Shown here one piece after another: positions 8,867 through 18,044 of a stretch of DNA of 64,000 nucleotides. How positions within the stretch are numbered: position 1 is the first letter of the stretch; every line of letters begins with the position of its first letter. The stretch is from CAVONV01 sp963697355 (lineage in GTDB: Bacteria > Acidobacteriota > Vicinamibacteria > Marinacidobacterales > DATDRI01). The stretch is taken from NCBI GenBank assembly GCA_963697355.1, contig CAVONV010000023.1:992001-1056000 (forward strand), written 5' to 3'. The notes under the pieces were generated by a model. The model searched no databases and was not told the origin of the DNA. It saw only the letters and a program-made list of their open reading frames with translations. Both the position numbers and the translations under genes were made by a program.

Positions 8867-9601
8867 ATGAATACGATACGCAACGCTTCTGTCATTTTGA
8901 TAACGCTGGTTGTTGCCGGCATCGCGGCTCAAGCCGTGATGGCCCAGGAACAGGTGAAAGGGCCGACGCCGGATGTTCCCGAGCTCTACACGATCAAGGG
9001 CCAGTTCACGAGGATAGCCTACAACAACGAAGGCTGGGTCACCCTTGGCTACCGCACCGCCAACAGTTCGCAGGGCGACGAGTGGATGCTGCTCGAGGCA
9101 GGGGTGACCCTCCTCAAGCCTCACCCGAATCACACGCTGACGCGTGCCGACTTCTCCGTCAAGATGCCTGACGGATCGATGGTTCCTATGGCGTCAAGAG
9201 AAGAGTACGTCAAGGCCGGCTATCTGCGAGCGCTCAACCAACGTGCCAGGGTGGTCCGCGACTCCATCAACTACTTTCCGGCCGGCGCGAATCAAGGCTG
9301 TCCGATGCTCTTCTTCTCCGACCCAGCTCAAGGCCCCGGAGCACTCATGTGGGACCAGTTCGAGATCAGCACGCAGCGCGCCTGCGTCGGTCGGCTGTTC
9401 TTCAGGATGCCCGAAGGGCAAAAGATCGAGCCCGGGCAGTACTGGCTTAGCGTCAAGTTCGCTGGCAGCAGGGTCGAGGCGCCCTTCAGGATCATGACCA
9501 AGGAGGAGGAGAAGTACTTGAGCAAGAACTGGCAGGATCTCAAGAAAGAGCATGAAGCGTTCCTAAAGCGTGAGCTCGAGAAGGCAAAGAAGCAGCAGTA
9601 G
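8867..9601 (+). CDS. Secreted protein of unknown function
   Basis: A 244-residue protein with a clear signal peptide (SVILITLVVAGIAAQAVMAQ) and a mature domain starting VKGPTPDVPELYTIKGQF. It is rich in beta-type segments, with two cysteines (GCPMLFF and RACVGRLFF) that could pair in the periplasm. It ends in a highly charged helix (KKEHEAFLKRELEKAKKQQ) likely to form a short coiled coil. I do not recognise the family. AGGTGGGTGAG precedes the ATG, and a TATACT hexamer near 8819 could be part of its promoter. It stands alone. Confidence 0.75.
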   Translation: MNTIRNASVILITLVVAGIAAQAVMAQEQVKGPTPDVPELYTIKGQFTRIAYNNEGWVTLGYRTANSSQGDEWMLLEAGVTLLKPHPNHTLTRADFSVKMPDGSMVPMASREEYVKAGYLRALNQRARVVRDSINYFPAGANQGCPMLFFSDPAQGPGALMWDQFEISTQRACVGRLFFRMPEGQKIEPGQYWLSVKFAGSRVEAPFRIMTKEEEKYLSKNWQDLKKEHEAFLKRELEKAKKQQ

Positions 9602-9650
9602 TTCCACCGTCGAAACGACTCTTCGACGCCTTCGCAACCAGCTTCCATAG
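9602..9650 (-). repeat. Short copy of the 309-residue protein's C-terminal code
   Basis: On the minus strand this encodes KLVAKASKSRFDGG, matching the end of the protein at 4073-5002 (KLVAKASKSSFDGG). No gene surrounds it. Confidence 0.5.
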
Positions 9651-9680
9651 GTAAACACACCACGCTGCGAAGGCAAATGA

Positions 9681-9880
9681 TCACGCGCTGAAGAGAGCGA
9701 GGAGTAGCAGCGCCAACAGTGGCGTTGCCTGTGCCACTGGTTCCGACACAAGCGCACTCACGGTCCACTCCTCGAGCCCGACAAGCGTGAGCGAGATGAC
9801 ACCAACTCCAGCAGCCGGAATCAGCGCCCAGCCGGCATAGCGTGCGATGGCTTGGCCAGAGCGGACGCTCTTGGATCCCG
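9681..9880 (-). pseudogene. Membrane protein fragment
   Basis: A minus-strand frame without a start codon encodes AIARYAGWALIPAAGVGVIS, then LTLVGLEEWTVSALVSEPVA and QATPLLALLLLALFSA before TGA at 9681-9683. Two membrane helices are evident. With no start and an in-frame stop upstream it is a 3' fragment. Family unknown. Confidence 0.35.
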
Positions 9881-9885
9881 GGTGT

Positions 9886-10353
9886 CTAGTTTGTCAGATC
9901 CCAGACATCCTCGATGATGTCGAAGATCTTGACTGTCTTCTCGCCCAGCAAAATCACACTGCCAGACAGGATGACGCGACGCGACCCGTCCGGCGGTGGG
10001 GGAAGACGGCTCTCCAGATCCGGTGGTAAGGGTTGCAGCTTTTTTTGAAGACCGGGGGGCAACGTCCCGTTCTTGACCAGATGCTTCTGAAGACCGGGTG
10101 GGAGCTCTTCACGTTTGGCGAGACCCGGCGGAAGGCCGCTCAAATTGTCACTATCGGAGAACCACTCTCGGATCGTGTTCTTTTCCCCAACGCTGAAACT
10201 GACTTCAATTTGGACGCCCGAATCGGAGGCGGCCGTGGCTTTTTTGGTCTGTTTCTCCTTCTTCTTTTCTTTTCCCTGACTCTGAGAACCGGCGGCTCCA
10301 AGTCCTGCCGCGAGACATGCGATAGCAAACCATACGAGAGTGGTTCTTTTCAC
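9886..10353 (-). CDS. Small secreted protein with PPGL repeats
   Basis: A 155-residue protein starting at a GTG (10351-10353) placed six bases after AAGGAG; a TTG two codons upstream is the alternative. It has a signal peptide (TLVWFAIACLAAGLGAAGS), a lysine-rich linker, then a beta segment and three repeats of the type LPPGLAKREE, LPPGLQKHLVKNGT and LPPGLQKKLQPLPP. The C-terminus (RRVILSGSVILLGEKTVKIF) resembles small RcnB-like periplasmic proteins, where this ending is common. The role is unknown. Confidence 0.7.
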   Translation of the reverse strand: MKRTTLVWFAIACLAAGLGAAGSQSQGKEKKKEKQTKKATAASDSGVQIEVSFSVGEKNTIREWFSDSDNLSGLPPGLAKREELPPGLQKHLVKNGTLPPGLQKKLQPLPPDLESRLPPPPDGSRRVILSGSVILLGEKTVKIFDIIEDVWDLTN

Positions 10354-10609
10354 GACCAACTCCTTTTGTGTTTGTTGTGGCGGAATAATTCTATGTTACG
10401 GGAATCAAGGGGGTCGCGCAACACAGCGAGATGCGGTGAATACTGCTATCACCCGGTGTCTCGGGAAACCCACAAGTCTTTGCTCGGCCTCCTCCCGTGC
10501 TCCGCAAGAACTCCATCCCGATTGGTAGCGCAACTGCAACTGCGCAAACGACTGGTCCTCTCCATCAGCCTGTCGCACGAGAACGCAGGGACCTTTTGGA
10601 TAATCCGGA
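10354..10609. other. No recognisable gene
   Basis: Frames here carry no family motifs. It may be the eroded 5' part of the CPBP gene that follows. Confidence 0.3.
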
Positions 10610-10935
10610 TAGTCTTCCACTACCAGTGCTTCCGCAATCCCAGCGACCAGCAAAGCGAGTGGTCATTCCCGGCATTCTTCGCTGGGTGCCTGGCGATTAG
10701 CGTCATCGCAACCGCACTATTCAATCGGTCGCGTGGCAGCATTCTGCTGTCGGCGTTCTTCCACTTCTCGCTCATGAATCCGGTCTTTCCGGATGCGCAG
10801 CCTTACGACACATACCTGTTGATTCTCGTTGCATTCCTGATCGTTTGGTGGAAGCGTGATGATATGTTGAAACAGGAAGATGCCGTAGTGGAAGTGATCC
10901 CGCACGAAAAGGCTGTCGATGGCGAATCGACATGA
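10610..10935 (+). pseudogene. CPBP-family intramembrane protease, C-terminal fragment
   Basis: The frame ending at 10935 encodes SEWSFPAFFAGCLAISVIAT, ALFNRSRGSILLSAFFHFS, PVFPDAQPYDTYLLILVA and EVIPHEK. This is the last third of CPBP (CAAX protease/bacteriocin-processing) membrane proteases, including the H of motif FHF in the penultimate helix. The EExxxR motif and the earlier helices are not found upstream in any frame, so the gene has lost its 5' part. Confidence 0.6.
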
Positions 10936-10960
10936 GCTTTTTTTGCTAAGGAAAAGCAAT

Positions 10961-11353
10961 ATGTATGGTTTGGTTGTAAGAGCTGTTGCAATTTGGGTGC
11001 TGATTACGGCAGGAGAAATACTAAATGGCAACTTCCGAGTTGGATATCTGCACAGAAGGTATGGAAAAAATCGCGCCAGGAAAATTAGTTTCTTTACGGG
11101 ACTCACAATAATTCATACGATATGCTGATCTACGCTACCTTGGGCCGGCCCATCAAACTTACAGGACTGTTTCTCAATTGGCCTAATTTGGATGATATTA
11201 ATGTTGTGCTTGGATATTTACTTCGGAAGGTACGTATTTCGTCTTAAATGGAGCAAGGTCTTGGAGGACTTCGATCTAAGAAAGGGCAACCTGCTTGGTT
11301 TAGGTATGGGATTTCTATTCTTCTGTCCGCCTATCGTATACCTACTGACATGA
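10961..11353 (+). pseudogene. Small membrane protein with two frameshifts
   Basis: The ATG at 10961 follows TAAGGA. The frame reads MYGLVVRAVAIWVLITAGEI, RKISFFTGLTIIHTIC and stops. A second frame continues with LIYATLGRPIKLTGLFLNW and DDINVVLGYLL, and a third ends with GRYVFRLKWSKVLEDFDLRK, GNLLGLGMGFLFFC and PPIVYLLT before TGA. Joined, they make a plausible ~130-residue protein with three or four helices. It lies directly before the first attC site, so it may be an old gene cassette. The family is not recognised. Confidence 0.5.
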
Positions 11354-11386
11354 AGCAAGACCGGTTCCTTATAAGTTCGACAAAAA

Positions 11387-11446
11387 ACCTAACACGGCTA
11401 ATGCAGCCGATGCGAGAAACGGCGCGGCTGATTAGCGACGTTAGGC
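11387..11446 (+). other. attC site 1 (integron cassette recombination site)
   Basis: A 60-bp imperfect palindrome with the attC layout. R'' is ACCTAAC (11387-11393, fits RYYYAAC) and R' is GTTAGGC (11440-11446, fits GTTRRRY). The inner arms CGGCTAATGCAGCCG and CGGCTGATTAGCG pair except for unpaired bases on one side, including a lone G. Such extrahelical bases are the hallmark by which the integron integrase recognises the folded strand. It lies 39 bp before the VOC gene. Confidence 0.75.
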
Positions 11447-11485
11447 CGGCCGAGGCCCGCATCGACAACTGGAGGCGCAAGACAA

Positions 11486-11830
11486 ATGCAGATTCACTAC
11501 CTCGAAATCGTGACCAAGGAAGTTGACGCCGTGTGCGCTGCGTACGCCGCAGCGAATTCGGTGCGATTCGGTAAACCGGATGCCGGGCTCGGCAACGCAC
11601 GAACGGCCGCGCTGCCGGGTGGCGGAATGGTGGGGGTGCGGTCTCCCATGCACGAGACCGAGCAGCCGGTGGTTCGGCCTTACTGGTTGGTGGACAACGT
11701 CGAAGCGGCCCTGGCAGCATCGGTAGAGGCCGGCGGCGAGGTTGCCCATCCGCCCATGGAGATTCCGGGCCATGGCACCTTCGCCATCTACATCCAGGGG
11801 GGCATCCACCACGGTCTCTGGCAGCTTTAG
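11486..11830 (+). CDS. VOC-superfamily (glyoxalase-like) protein
   Basis: A 114-residue single VOC domain. It starts MQIHYLEIVTKEVDAVCAAY with a metal-ligand-type histidine at position 4. The middle reads NARTAALPGGGMVGVRSPM, and the second beta-alpha-beta module has RPYWLVDNVEAALAASVEAG, ends HGTFAIYIQGGIHHGLWQL and supplies further histidine or acidic candidates. Members bind a divalent metal and a small substrate, but the reaction cannot be told from sequence. It starts 39 bp after an attC site, as a cassette gene should, and small VOC proteins are common cassette cargo. An AGG-like site is weak. Confidence 0.75.
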   Translation: MQIHYLEIVTKEVDAVCAAYAAANSVRFGKPDAGLGNARTAALPGGGMVGVRSPMHETEQPVVRPYWLVDNVEAALAASVEAGGEVAHPPMEIPGHGTFAIYIQGGIHHGLWQL

Positions 11831-11938
11831 GCGTATGCAGGCGCGTGAAGCAACTGGATCACAGGGCGTAACGATGCGGCCCGTATCGGAATCTCCGCGC
11901 CTTTCGGAATTGGCCACTTTCGAAAAGGAGACCAACCC

Positions 11939-12515
<577 letters not shown>

Positions 12516-12620
12516 GGCACCGTGCGCTGGCGTCGGGGGCAGATCACTTGCTGGGCGCGCCGCCGCTCTACCGGAGCGCTGGCCGGCCGCATATCATGGA
12601 AGCGAAAAGGAGGCAAAGCG

Positions 12621-13553
12621 ATGACTGCGTCACTACGGTCGATCGTCGCCGCTGCAGGCGCAGGCGTCCTGCTCTTTGGCGTGGCGTGCACCACCAACCC
12701 TGGCAAAGTCTGGACGCCAGAGAGCGCGGACCTCGTGTTCATGTCCAATCGAGACGGGAACGCCGAGATCTACCTGATCGCTGCCGGTGCGACGGAATGG
12801 ACGAACCTCACTAAGAGCGAAGCATCCGAGAATTGGCCCCAGTGGTCGCCCGATGGCAACCGCATTGCCTATCAGAGCAACGTGCGCGGCAACCTCGACA
12901 TTTGGGTGATGGATGCGGACGGCTCGCACCCAGTGCAGCTCACTGCAGACTCGGCTCATGACTATTTGCCAGCATGGTCACCAGACGGCACGCAGATCAC
13001 GTTCGCGTCGTGGCGCAGCGAGCCTGGCGACGACGCCCCTTCCGTTCACACCTACATCATGAACGCGGATGGCTCTGCGCAGCGACGCCTGATTCCAGAC
13101 TCGCCAGGAACGTCTGCAGGAGCCGAGTGGACTCCCGACGGTCGCGAATTCCTCCTCACTCGAAAGGTTGGCGAGCAGGGCTCGGACATTTTTCGAACTG
13201 ACGCGGCGGGGACAGTACTTCAACGTCTGACGGACGATTCGTCGTCCAACGGCGCTCCGGTGTTTTCACCGGACGGTACTCAAATCGCGTTCTATGCCGA
13301 CCGGGGCCAGACATCCGATATTGTGGTGATGAATGCAGATGGCTCCAACCGGCGCACGGTCGTCACTGGTGGCCAGAACTGGTATCCACGCTGGTCACCC
13401 GATGGACGGTGGTTGGTGTACACGGCTGCCGTATCCGGAGGGGGCGAAGACGATCTTGATGTTCTGGCGATTCCTGTAGGCGGGACGACGGTCATTACCC
13501 TTGCTGGTGGCCCTGGGCGGGAAGCAGAGGGACAATGGCGGCCTCGCCGGTGA
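12621..13553 (+). CDS. TolB-like PD40 beta-propeller lipoprotein
   Basis: A 310-residue protein starting at an ATG six bases after AAAGGAGG. The N-terminus is a lipoprotein signal (AGVLLFGVAC, then TTNPG), so the mature protein is probably anchored by Cys. The body is a six-bladed propeller: repeated WSPDG motifs (WPQWSPDGNRIAY, LPAWSPDGTQITF, PVFSPDGTQIAFY, YPRWSPDGRWLVY) alternate with DIWVMDADGS-type strands. This is the TolB/PD40 fold; most members bind other envelope proteins or peptides rather than catalyse. It lies within the attC-flanked region, although it is longer than most cassette genes. Confidence 0.8.
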   Translation: MTASLRSIVAAAGAGVLLFGVACTTNPGKVWTPESADLVFMSNRDGNAEIYLIAAGATEWTNLTKSEASENWPQWSPDGNRIAYQSNVRGNLDIWVMDADGSHPVQLTADSAHDYLPAWSPDGTQITFASWRSEPGDDAPSVHTYIMNADGSAQRRLIPDSPGTSAGAEWTPDGREFLLTRKVGEQGSDIFRTDAAGTVLQRLTDDSSSNGAPVFSPDGTQIAFYADRGQTSDIVVMNADGSNRRTVVTGGQNWYPRWSPDGRWLVYTAAVSGGGEDDLDVLAIPVGGTTVITLAGGPGREAEGQWRPRR

Positions 13554-13572
13554 GATGGTGCGGAGTTCCGCG

Positions 13573-13638
13573 GCCTAACCAGGCGATGCACCTGACGGTC
13601 CGCTGGGCGGCCCGCAGGTGATCGCCCAGCCGTTAGCG
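13573..13638 (+). other. attC site 2
   Basis: A 66-bp imperfect palindrome with R'' GCCTAAC (13573-13579) and R' GTTAGCG (13632-13638). Inside, AGGCGATGCACCTG pairs with CAGGTGATCGCC except for one unpaired G, as in attC site 1. Together with site 1, 2.1 kb away, this meets the usual idea of a cluster of attC sites without integrase (CALIN). Confidence 0.75.
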
Positions 13639-13652
13639 CAAAGGAAGGCATC

Positions 13653-13688
13653 TTGACAATGACCAATATAAGGACTATATTATGGTCA
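13653..13688 (+). promoter_or_regulatory. Toxin-antitoxin promoter with overlapping dyad
   Basis: TTGACA (13653-13658) and TATATT (13676-13681) lie 17 bp apart. TGACCAATATA and TATATTATGGTCA form an imperfect dyad over the promoter, a likely autorepression operator for the Phd-type antitoxin just downstream (inference). Confidence 0.65.
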
Positions 13689-13701
13689 ATGGAGGTGCCA
13701 G

Positions 13702-13980
13702 ATGAAACTCAGCGAGGCTATTAAGCCTATCAGCTATCTGAAAGCTCATGCTTCTGAACTTGTGCGGGAGATAGCTAGCGAACATAAAACGCTCATCATT
13801 ACACAGAACGGTGAAGCCAAAGTAGTTGTCCAAGACCTCGAGTCCTATGAGCATATGAAGGAAAGTCTTGCGTTGCTCAAGATGTTGGCCCAAAGCAGCA
13901 AGAGCAAGCGCGCAGGAAGAGTAACTCCGGCGAAGAAGACTTTCACTCGGTTAAAGTCTCGTGTCAAGGAGCAGCAGTGA
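13702..13980 (+). CDS. Phd/YefM-family antitoxin
   Basis: A 92-residue protein. The N-terminal DNA-binding fold is typical of Phd/YefM (EAIKPISYLKAHASELVREI, KTLIITQNGEAKVVVQD, LESYEHMKESLALLKML). The lysine-rich C-terminal tail (RAGRVTPAKKTFTRLKSR) is the usual toxin-wrapping segment. It overlaps the toxin start by four bases, so the two are translationally coupled. The dyad at 13660-13688 is its probable operator. It lies just after attC site 2; toxin-antitoxin pairs with their own promoter are a known kind of cassette that stabilises arrays. Confidence 0.9.
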   Translation: MKLSEAIKPISYLKAHASELVREIASEHKTLIITQNGEAKVVVQDLESYEHMKESLALLKMLAQSSKSKRAGRVTPAKKTFTRLKSRVKEQQ

Positions 13981-14300
13981 CCTTTCAGGTAATGCTCGTA
14001 GAGGACGCCGAACAGGATATCATGGATATCTATGCATATATCGCGAAAAATGATTCTCGTCAGAGCGCGGATTATGTCCTTGCGGAATTGGAGAAGGCGT
14101 GTCTGAGTCTGGCGGAACTCCCCGGGCGAGGACACGTCCCGCCGGAATTGCTGCGAATCAGCGTGGCCACATTTTTGGAAATCCACTTCAAGCCGTACCG
14201 CGTGATCTACGAAGTCGAGGGCAGAAGGGTCTATATTCACTGTGTTCTCGACGGCCGACGCGACCTCCAGGAACTGTTGGAGCGCAGGCTGTTGCGCTAA
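13977..14300 (+). CDS. ParE/RelE-family toxin
   Basis: A 107-residue toxin starting at GTG within the antitoxin stop. The fold signature is plain: AEQDIMDIYAYIAKND, then SLAELPGRGHVPPEL, FLEIHFKPYRVIYEVEGR and VYIHCVLDGRRDLQELLERR. The sequence is nearer ParE (gyrase inhibitors) than RelE ribonucleases, but the target cannot be told from sequence. It ends LLR, like its relative at 55448-55774, with which it shares over half of its residues by eye. Confidence 0.88.
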   Translation: MTFQVMLVEDAEQDIMDIYAYIAKNDSRQSADYVLAELEKACLSLAELPGRGHVPPELLRISVATFLEIHFKPYRVIYEVEGRRVYIHCVLDGRRDLQELLERRLLR

Positions 14301-14330
14301 CAAGGCACTAAAGGCGACGCCTGAAAGCGC
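14294..14330 (+). other. Possible attC half-site cut by the insertion sequence
   Basis: CGCTAAC at the toxin's stop codon is the exact complement of attC 2's R' (GTTAGCG), and the following AAGGCACTAAAGGCGACGCC looks like an attC left arm. The right half is missing because the insertion sequence begins at 14331. Confidence 0.4.
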
Positions 14331-15578
14331 TGTCCCTTCTATTTATTCGTCCTGGCGCATCAGTCTTGATCTTTCTCGCACGCGGGCGTCACTATCCCGT
14401 CATGATCTGGTCACTTCTGTGCTCACTCATCTCGGCCTTCAAGGCGCGTCGCTCGCTGGCGCTCGAGAATCTCGCTCTTCGCCAACAGCTCGCCGTACTC
14501 CAGCGTTCAGTGAAACGGCCGCAGCTGTCGAATGTCGACCGCGGCATGTGGGTCCTCTTGCGCCGAGTCTGGACTGAGTGGGCCAGCGTGCTCGTCATCG
14601 TCAAGCCCGAGACCGTCGTCCGGTGGCACCGCACCGGCTTCAAACACTATTGGACGTGGAAGAGCCGAGGCACCGGCTGGGCCGACCGGGCGTCGCTCCG
14701 GAAGTACGCGAGCTGATCCGGGACATGTGTCGAGCCAATCCGCTCTGGGGAGCGCCCAGAGTACACGGCGAGCTGATGAAGCTTGGCATTTCCATTTCCC
14801 AAGCCGCGGTGTCCAAGTACCTGGTTCGGCATCGAAAACCACCGTCCCAGACCTGGCGGAGCTTTCTCGGCAATCATGTCAAAGACTTGGTGTCCGCCGA
14901 CTTCTTCACGTTGCCAACCGCCACTTTTCGGGTTCTGTTCGTCTTTATCGTTCTGCACCACGAACGGCGCCGTATCGTCCATTTCAACGTCACTGAACAT
15001 CCTACAGCTGAGTGGAGCGCGCAGCAGATCGTCGATGCCTTTCCGTGGGACACGGCGCCGCGCTATCTGCCGCGGGACCGGGATGGAATCTACGGGGCGT
15101 ATTTCAAAAGTCGCGTCGCTGGACTCGGCATCCGGCAGGTCCTTACGGCACCGCGCTCACCGTGGCAGAGCCCGTACGTCGAAAGGATCGTTGGTAGTAT
15201 TCGCCGTGAGTGTCTCGACCACGTGATCGTCCTCGACGAGCGGCATCTGAGGCGAATCCTTAGGGACTACCTTAACTACTATCATTCTTGCCGAACCCAC
15301 TTGTCGCTCGAGAAGGATGCGCCCGATTCTAGGCCGGTGCAGCCGCCGGAACTCGGAGACGTGATGGCGATTCCGAAGGTCGGTGGCATCCATCATTACT
15401 ACACTCGACGCGCTGCTTGAGTTCGCGTGGGTGTACCGCGAGCTCTTCCAGCGGGTGACACCTCTTCGATTGACCTGGTGCCGGAGTCCGCCGTTACGGC
15501 ATCACAGGATCACCAGAGCCGAACCATTCTGCTCGAGAACAGTTCGAGAATCACACGATCTAGTTTATGGAAGAGACA
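14331..15578 (+). mobile_element. Insertion sequence with DDE transposase
   Basis: The left end starts TGTCCCTTCTATTTATT (14331-14347). A matching inverted end, AGTTTATGGAAGAGACA (15562-15578), agrees at 12 of 17 positions, giving an element of about 1.25 kb. No clear target duplication is seen. Left-end remnants of the same family lie at 31582 and 51149. Confidence 0.6.
14402..15420 (+). pseudogene. rve/DDE transposase, frameshifted
   Basis: The first frame (MIWSLLCSLISAFKARRSLA, LENLALRQQLAVLQRS, VIVKPETVVRWHRTGF) holds the N-terminal helix-turn-helix part and ends at 14716. The second frame, overlapping, holds the integrase-core part: LIRDMCRANPLWGAPRVHGE, VSKYLVRHRKPPSQTW, then DFFTLPTATFRVLFVF, PRYLPRDRDGIYG and SPWQSPYVERIVGSIRREC, giving D, D and E of the catalytic triad. 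Relatives in Acidobacteria are one continuous gene, so a one-base change near 14690 is likelier than programmed frameshifting, and no slippery A-run is seen there. It belongs to the IS3/IS481-like rve group. Confidence 0.75.
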
Positions 15579-15914
15579 GGAGAGGAAAAATAGGCTGCTG
15601 TTTTGGAATTCGGTTCTCCCAAAAGGCGTTTCTCTGGCAGACGTAACCGCCTGAAACAATCTGAACGCATATGGATAGTTGGCGCGTTGGTTTGGACACT
15701 CCATACGTACCGTCTCCCGGCTGTCGGCGGCGACTGTGTGGTGCGGGTGTGATGTGCATGTAACAGTTTCCCTAGTTCCTTTCTTCTTTTAGAGAAACCG
15801 TTACATCGTGGGCTCACCAATACATCCGCTTGGTGTGTTGACCCGGGTGAGCTATTCGAGGGAGGGATCACAGCTCGGCAGGATTTGGCTGAGTCTACAA
15901 ACTCTCACCTTCTT
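15579..15914. other. Non-coding stretch with an inverted repeat
   Basis: No gene seen. The only structure is the inverted repeat at 15759-15805, listed separately. Confidence 0.4.
15759..15805. repeat. Inverted repeat TGTAACAGTTTC / GAAACCGTTACA
   Basis: The 12-base arms (15759-15770 and 15794-15805) match at 11 positions around a 23-base pyrimidine-rich loop. This could be a transcript hairpin or facing ends of a lost element. There is no T-run, so it is a weak terminator. Confidence 0.45.
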
Positions 15915-15944
15915 TTGACTTTCCACTCGGAAAACCACTATTCT
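15915..15944 (+). promoter_or_regulatory. Kinase-type promoter TTGACT-N18-TATTCT
   Basis: TTGACT at 15915-15920 and TATTCT at 15939-15944, with the same 18-bp spacing as the other five copies. It precedes a kinase stub. Confidence 0.55.
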
Positions 15945-15969
15945 CACCCGAGCGTGGAGGTCCACCGTA

Positions 15970-16224
15970 ATGGTTCGAGCTCTCTCGCACTACAAAATCC
16001 TCTCTGAGATCAGCCGAGGCGGCATGGGCATCGTCTACCGTGCCGTTGATGTGAAGCTCGGCCGTGAGATAGCTCTCAAGGTCCTCCCCGAAGTTTCCGC
16101 GGAGAACAAAGAACGCGTTGCCCTTTTCGAGCACGAAGCCCAACTGCCTGCTTCAGGAGCCACCCCGATATTGCCGCTATCCACGAGCTTCTTTATCCAT
16201 GGAAATAGGAAATCTAGTAACTAG
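15970..16224 (+). pseudogene. Ser/Thr kinase 5' stub
   Basis: MVRALSHYKILSEISRGGMG, IVYRAVDVKLGREIALKVLP and ENKERVALFEHEAQL align with the first ~60 residues of the kinases here, including the glycine loop and the catalytic lysine in ALKVL. At about 16145 a frameshift spoils the HPNIAAIHEL segment, and the gene stops at 16224. The rest of the kinase is gone, and the next gene is an unrelated peptidase remnant. Confidence 0.7.
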
Positions 16225-16246
16225 CTCTACCGCTTCGGAGGTCAAA

Positions 16247-18007
16247 ATGTCCATCAGACAAAAAGCTGCGATTTTCGCCTTAGCGTTTTTCGTGTGCAGT
16301 CTGCTCACGGCGGCTGAAGATCAAAAAATCTACAGGGGCAGCGATGTCCCCGAGGGCTGGAACGGAGCTGGCCGGCCGAGTTTCTGACCGTTCCCGAAAA
16401 AACAGATTTTACGCAGGACCGACCTCATCCTACGAGATCCAGGAGTTCATCAACACCATCAAGTGGAACAGCGAGAATGTCCACGTGATCAATATGTTCA
16501 TCAGCGCACTTGCGCAAAGTGGGTTCGGCGATCGTTCTGGCCAATCCGCGCGTGACCTCTCCCGAAGAGGCCAAGGCTTCCGGAAAGCCGGTCATCTACC
16601 TCAAGGGAGACATTCATCCCGGCGGCGGAAACGGAGGCCAAAGAGGCGCTCCTGATGCTCATGCGCGACATCCTTCTCGGAAAAAGGAAATACCTGCTCG
16701 ATGACCTCATCATCATCGTCACCCCCAGTATCAATCGTGGACGGCACCGACACCTGGAGCACCGGCGCCGGCACCGGCAGATCCGCATCTCATCGGACTT
16801 TCGACGAAACGCCTCTGGGCATCAACCTGAACCGGGACGCCGTCAAGCTGGAATCTATCGAGGTCAACGGCCTCTACGAGACGGTCTTCAATCCCTGGGA
16901 CCCCGTGCTGATCTACGACGGCCACGGCATCAGCGGCTGGTACGAGTACGCCATCGTCTACACCACATCGACCGTACCCGCCGCCCACCCCGCACCCCGC
17001 GGCTACGTCTGGGACACGCTTTTCCCGGCGGTCCGGGAGACCACACGAAAGAACTTCGGCTTGGAGGTTTTCACCCACTGCGACCTGACACCGACGTACG
17101 AAGGTGTTTACTACAATTTCTCGGAAGACTCTCCACCCACGGTCTACAGCCTGGAAAATGCCTGTGGACAACCGAGGCCAAGTTCGTGGCCGCCGCCTAC
17201 GGCCTGCGGAACCGCATGTCCATCCTGGCCGAGACCGGCAGCCGGGCCGGAAATCCCAACTACGAGAAAAGAGTCTTGTCCACTACGCTTTGGTCAGCGA
17301 AATCCTGGACTACTCCGCCAAGCACGGAAAGGAGATGGTCGAGATCTGCCGGAAAGCGGACGAGGAGGTAGTCAACCAAGTTATCACCCGAGCCGAATCG
17401 GGCGAGCTCAAAAACTTCGTCGAGGGCAAGTACGAGTCCTACGGCAAGATCGATGTTCCGGCCTATAGTCGCAAATATAGCGAAGCGGGCCAGCGCACCA
17501 TGCCCGGCACGAGTGTCGTCGACGGGATTCCGCCGGGCGAGCTGGGACCTCCCGACTTGCTCTACACGGTCGATTACCTGGCCAAGCCGGTCGGCACAAA
17601 GGAAGCCACAGGTCCCCCGCGGCTATCTGATCCCGGCGGACATGGCTTTCATCGCCGAAAAGCTGAAGACGCACAACGTCAAGGTCGAAGTCCTCGACAA
17701 GCCCATCAAAGTCACGGGCGAGCAGTTCGTCATCGACAAACTGAAGAAGAGCTCCAAGAGGCGGCTATCGACATGGTCACGCTCGAGGGCGGGTTCGCCG
17801 CTTCGCAGGTCAAGGAGTTCCCGGCCGGGACGTTCCATGTCGATATGGCACAGCCCGCCGCCAACACGGCTTTTTATTGTCTCGAACCCCAGGCGAACGA
17901 CGGTTTCGTCGGCTGGGACGTACTGACCGATTACCTGCGATCGATTGGCGTCGACCAACGTAGCATCGTTTATCCCGATCTACAAGTATTTCAAGATCCT
18001 GGAGTAA
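16247..18007 (+). pseudogene. M14-family zinc carboxypeptidase, multiply frameshifted
   Basis: The ATG at 16247 follows GGAGG and starts a signal peptide (AAIFALAFFVCSLLTAAED). Pieces of one large secreted M14-type carboxypeptidase follow in all three frames: FINTIKWNSENVHVINMFIS, AIVLANPRVTSPEEAKASG, DIHPGG at the zinc-ligand site, LLMLMRDILLGKRKYLLDDL, NRDAVKLESIEVNGLYETVF, KNFGLEVFTHCDL, TEAKFVAAAYGLRNRMSILA and ETGSRAGNPNYEKR. The C-terminal part ends at TAA 18005-18007. I count at least eight frame changes. It lies 37 bp before an intact M24 peptidase, so the two may once have been an operon. Confidence 0.7.
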
Positions 18008-18044
18008 GTGATCCCGTCCAAAGAAAAAGCTGGAGGTTGATACG

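Noticed and set aside
14690..14720. Programmed frameshift in the insertion-sequence transposase
   Set aside because: No slippery A-run or stem-loop is visible, and relatives I know have one continuous gene, so mutation is likelier.
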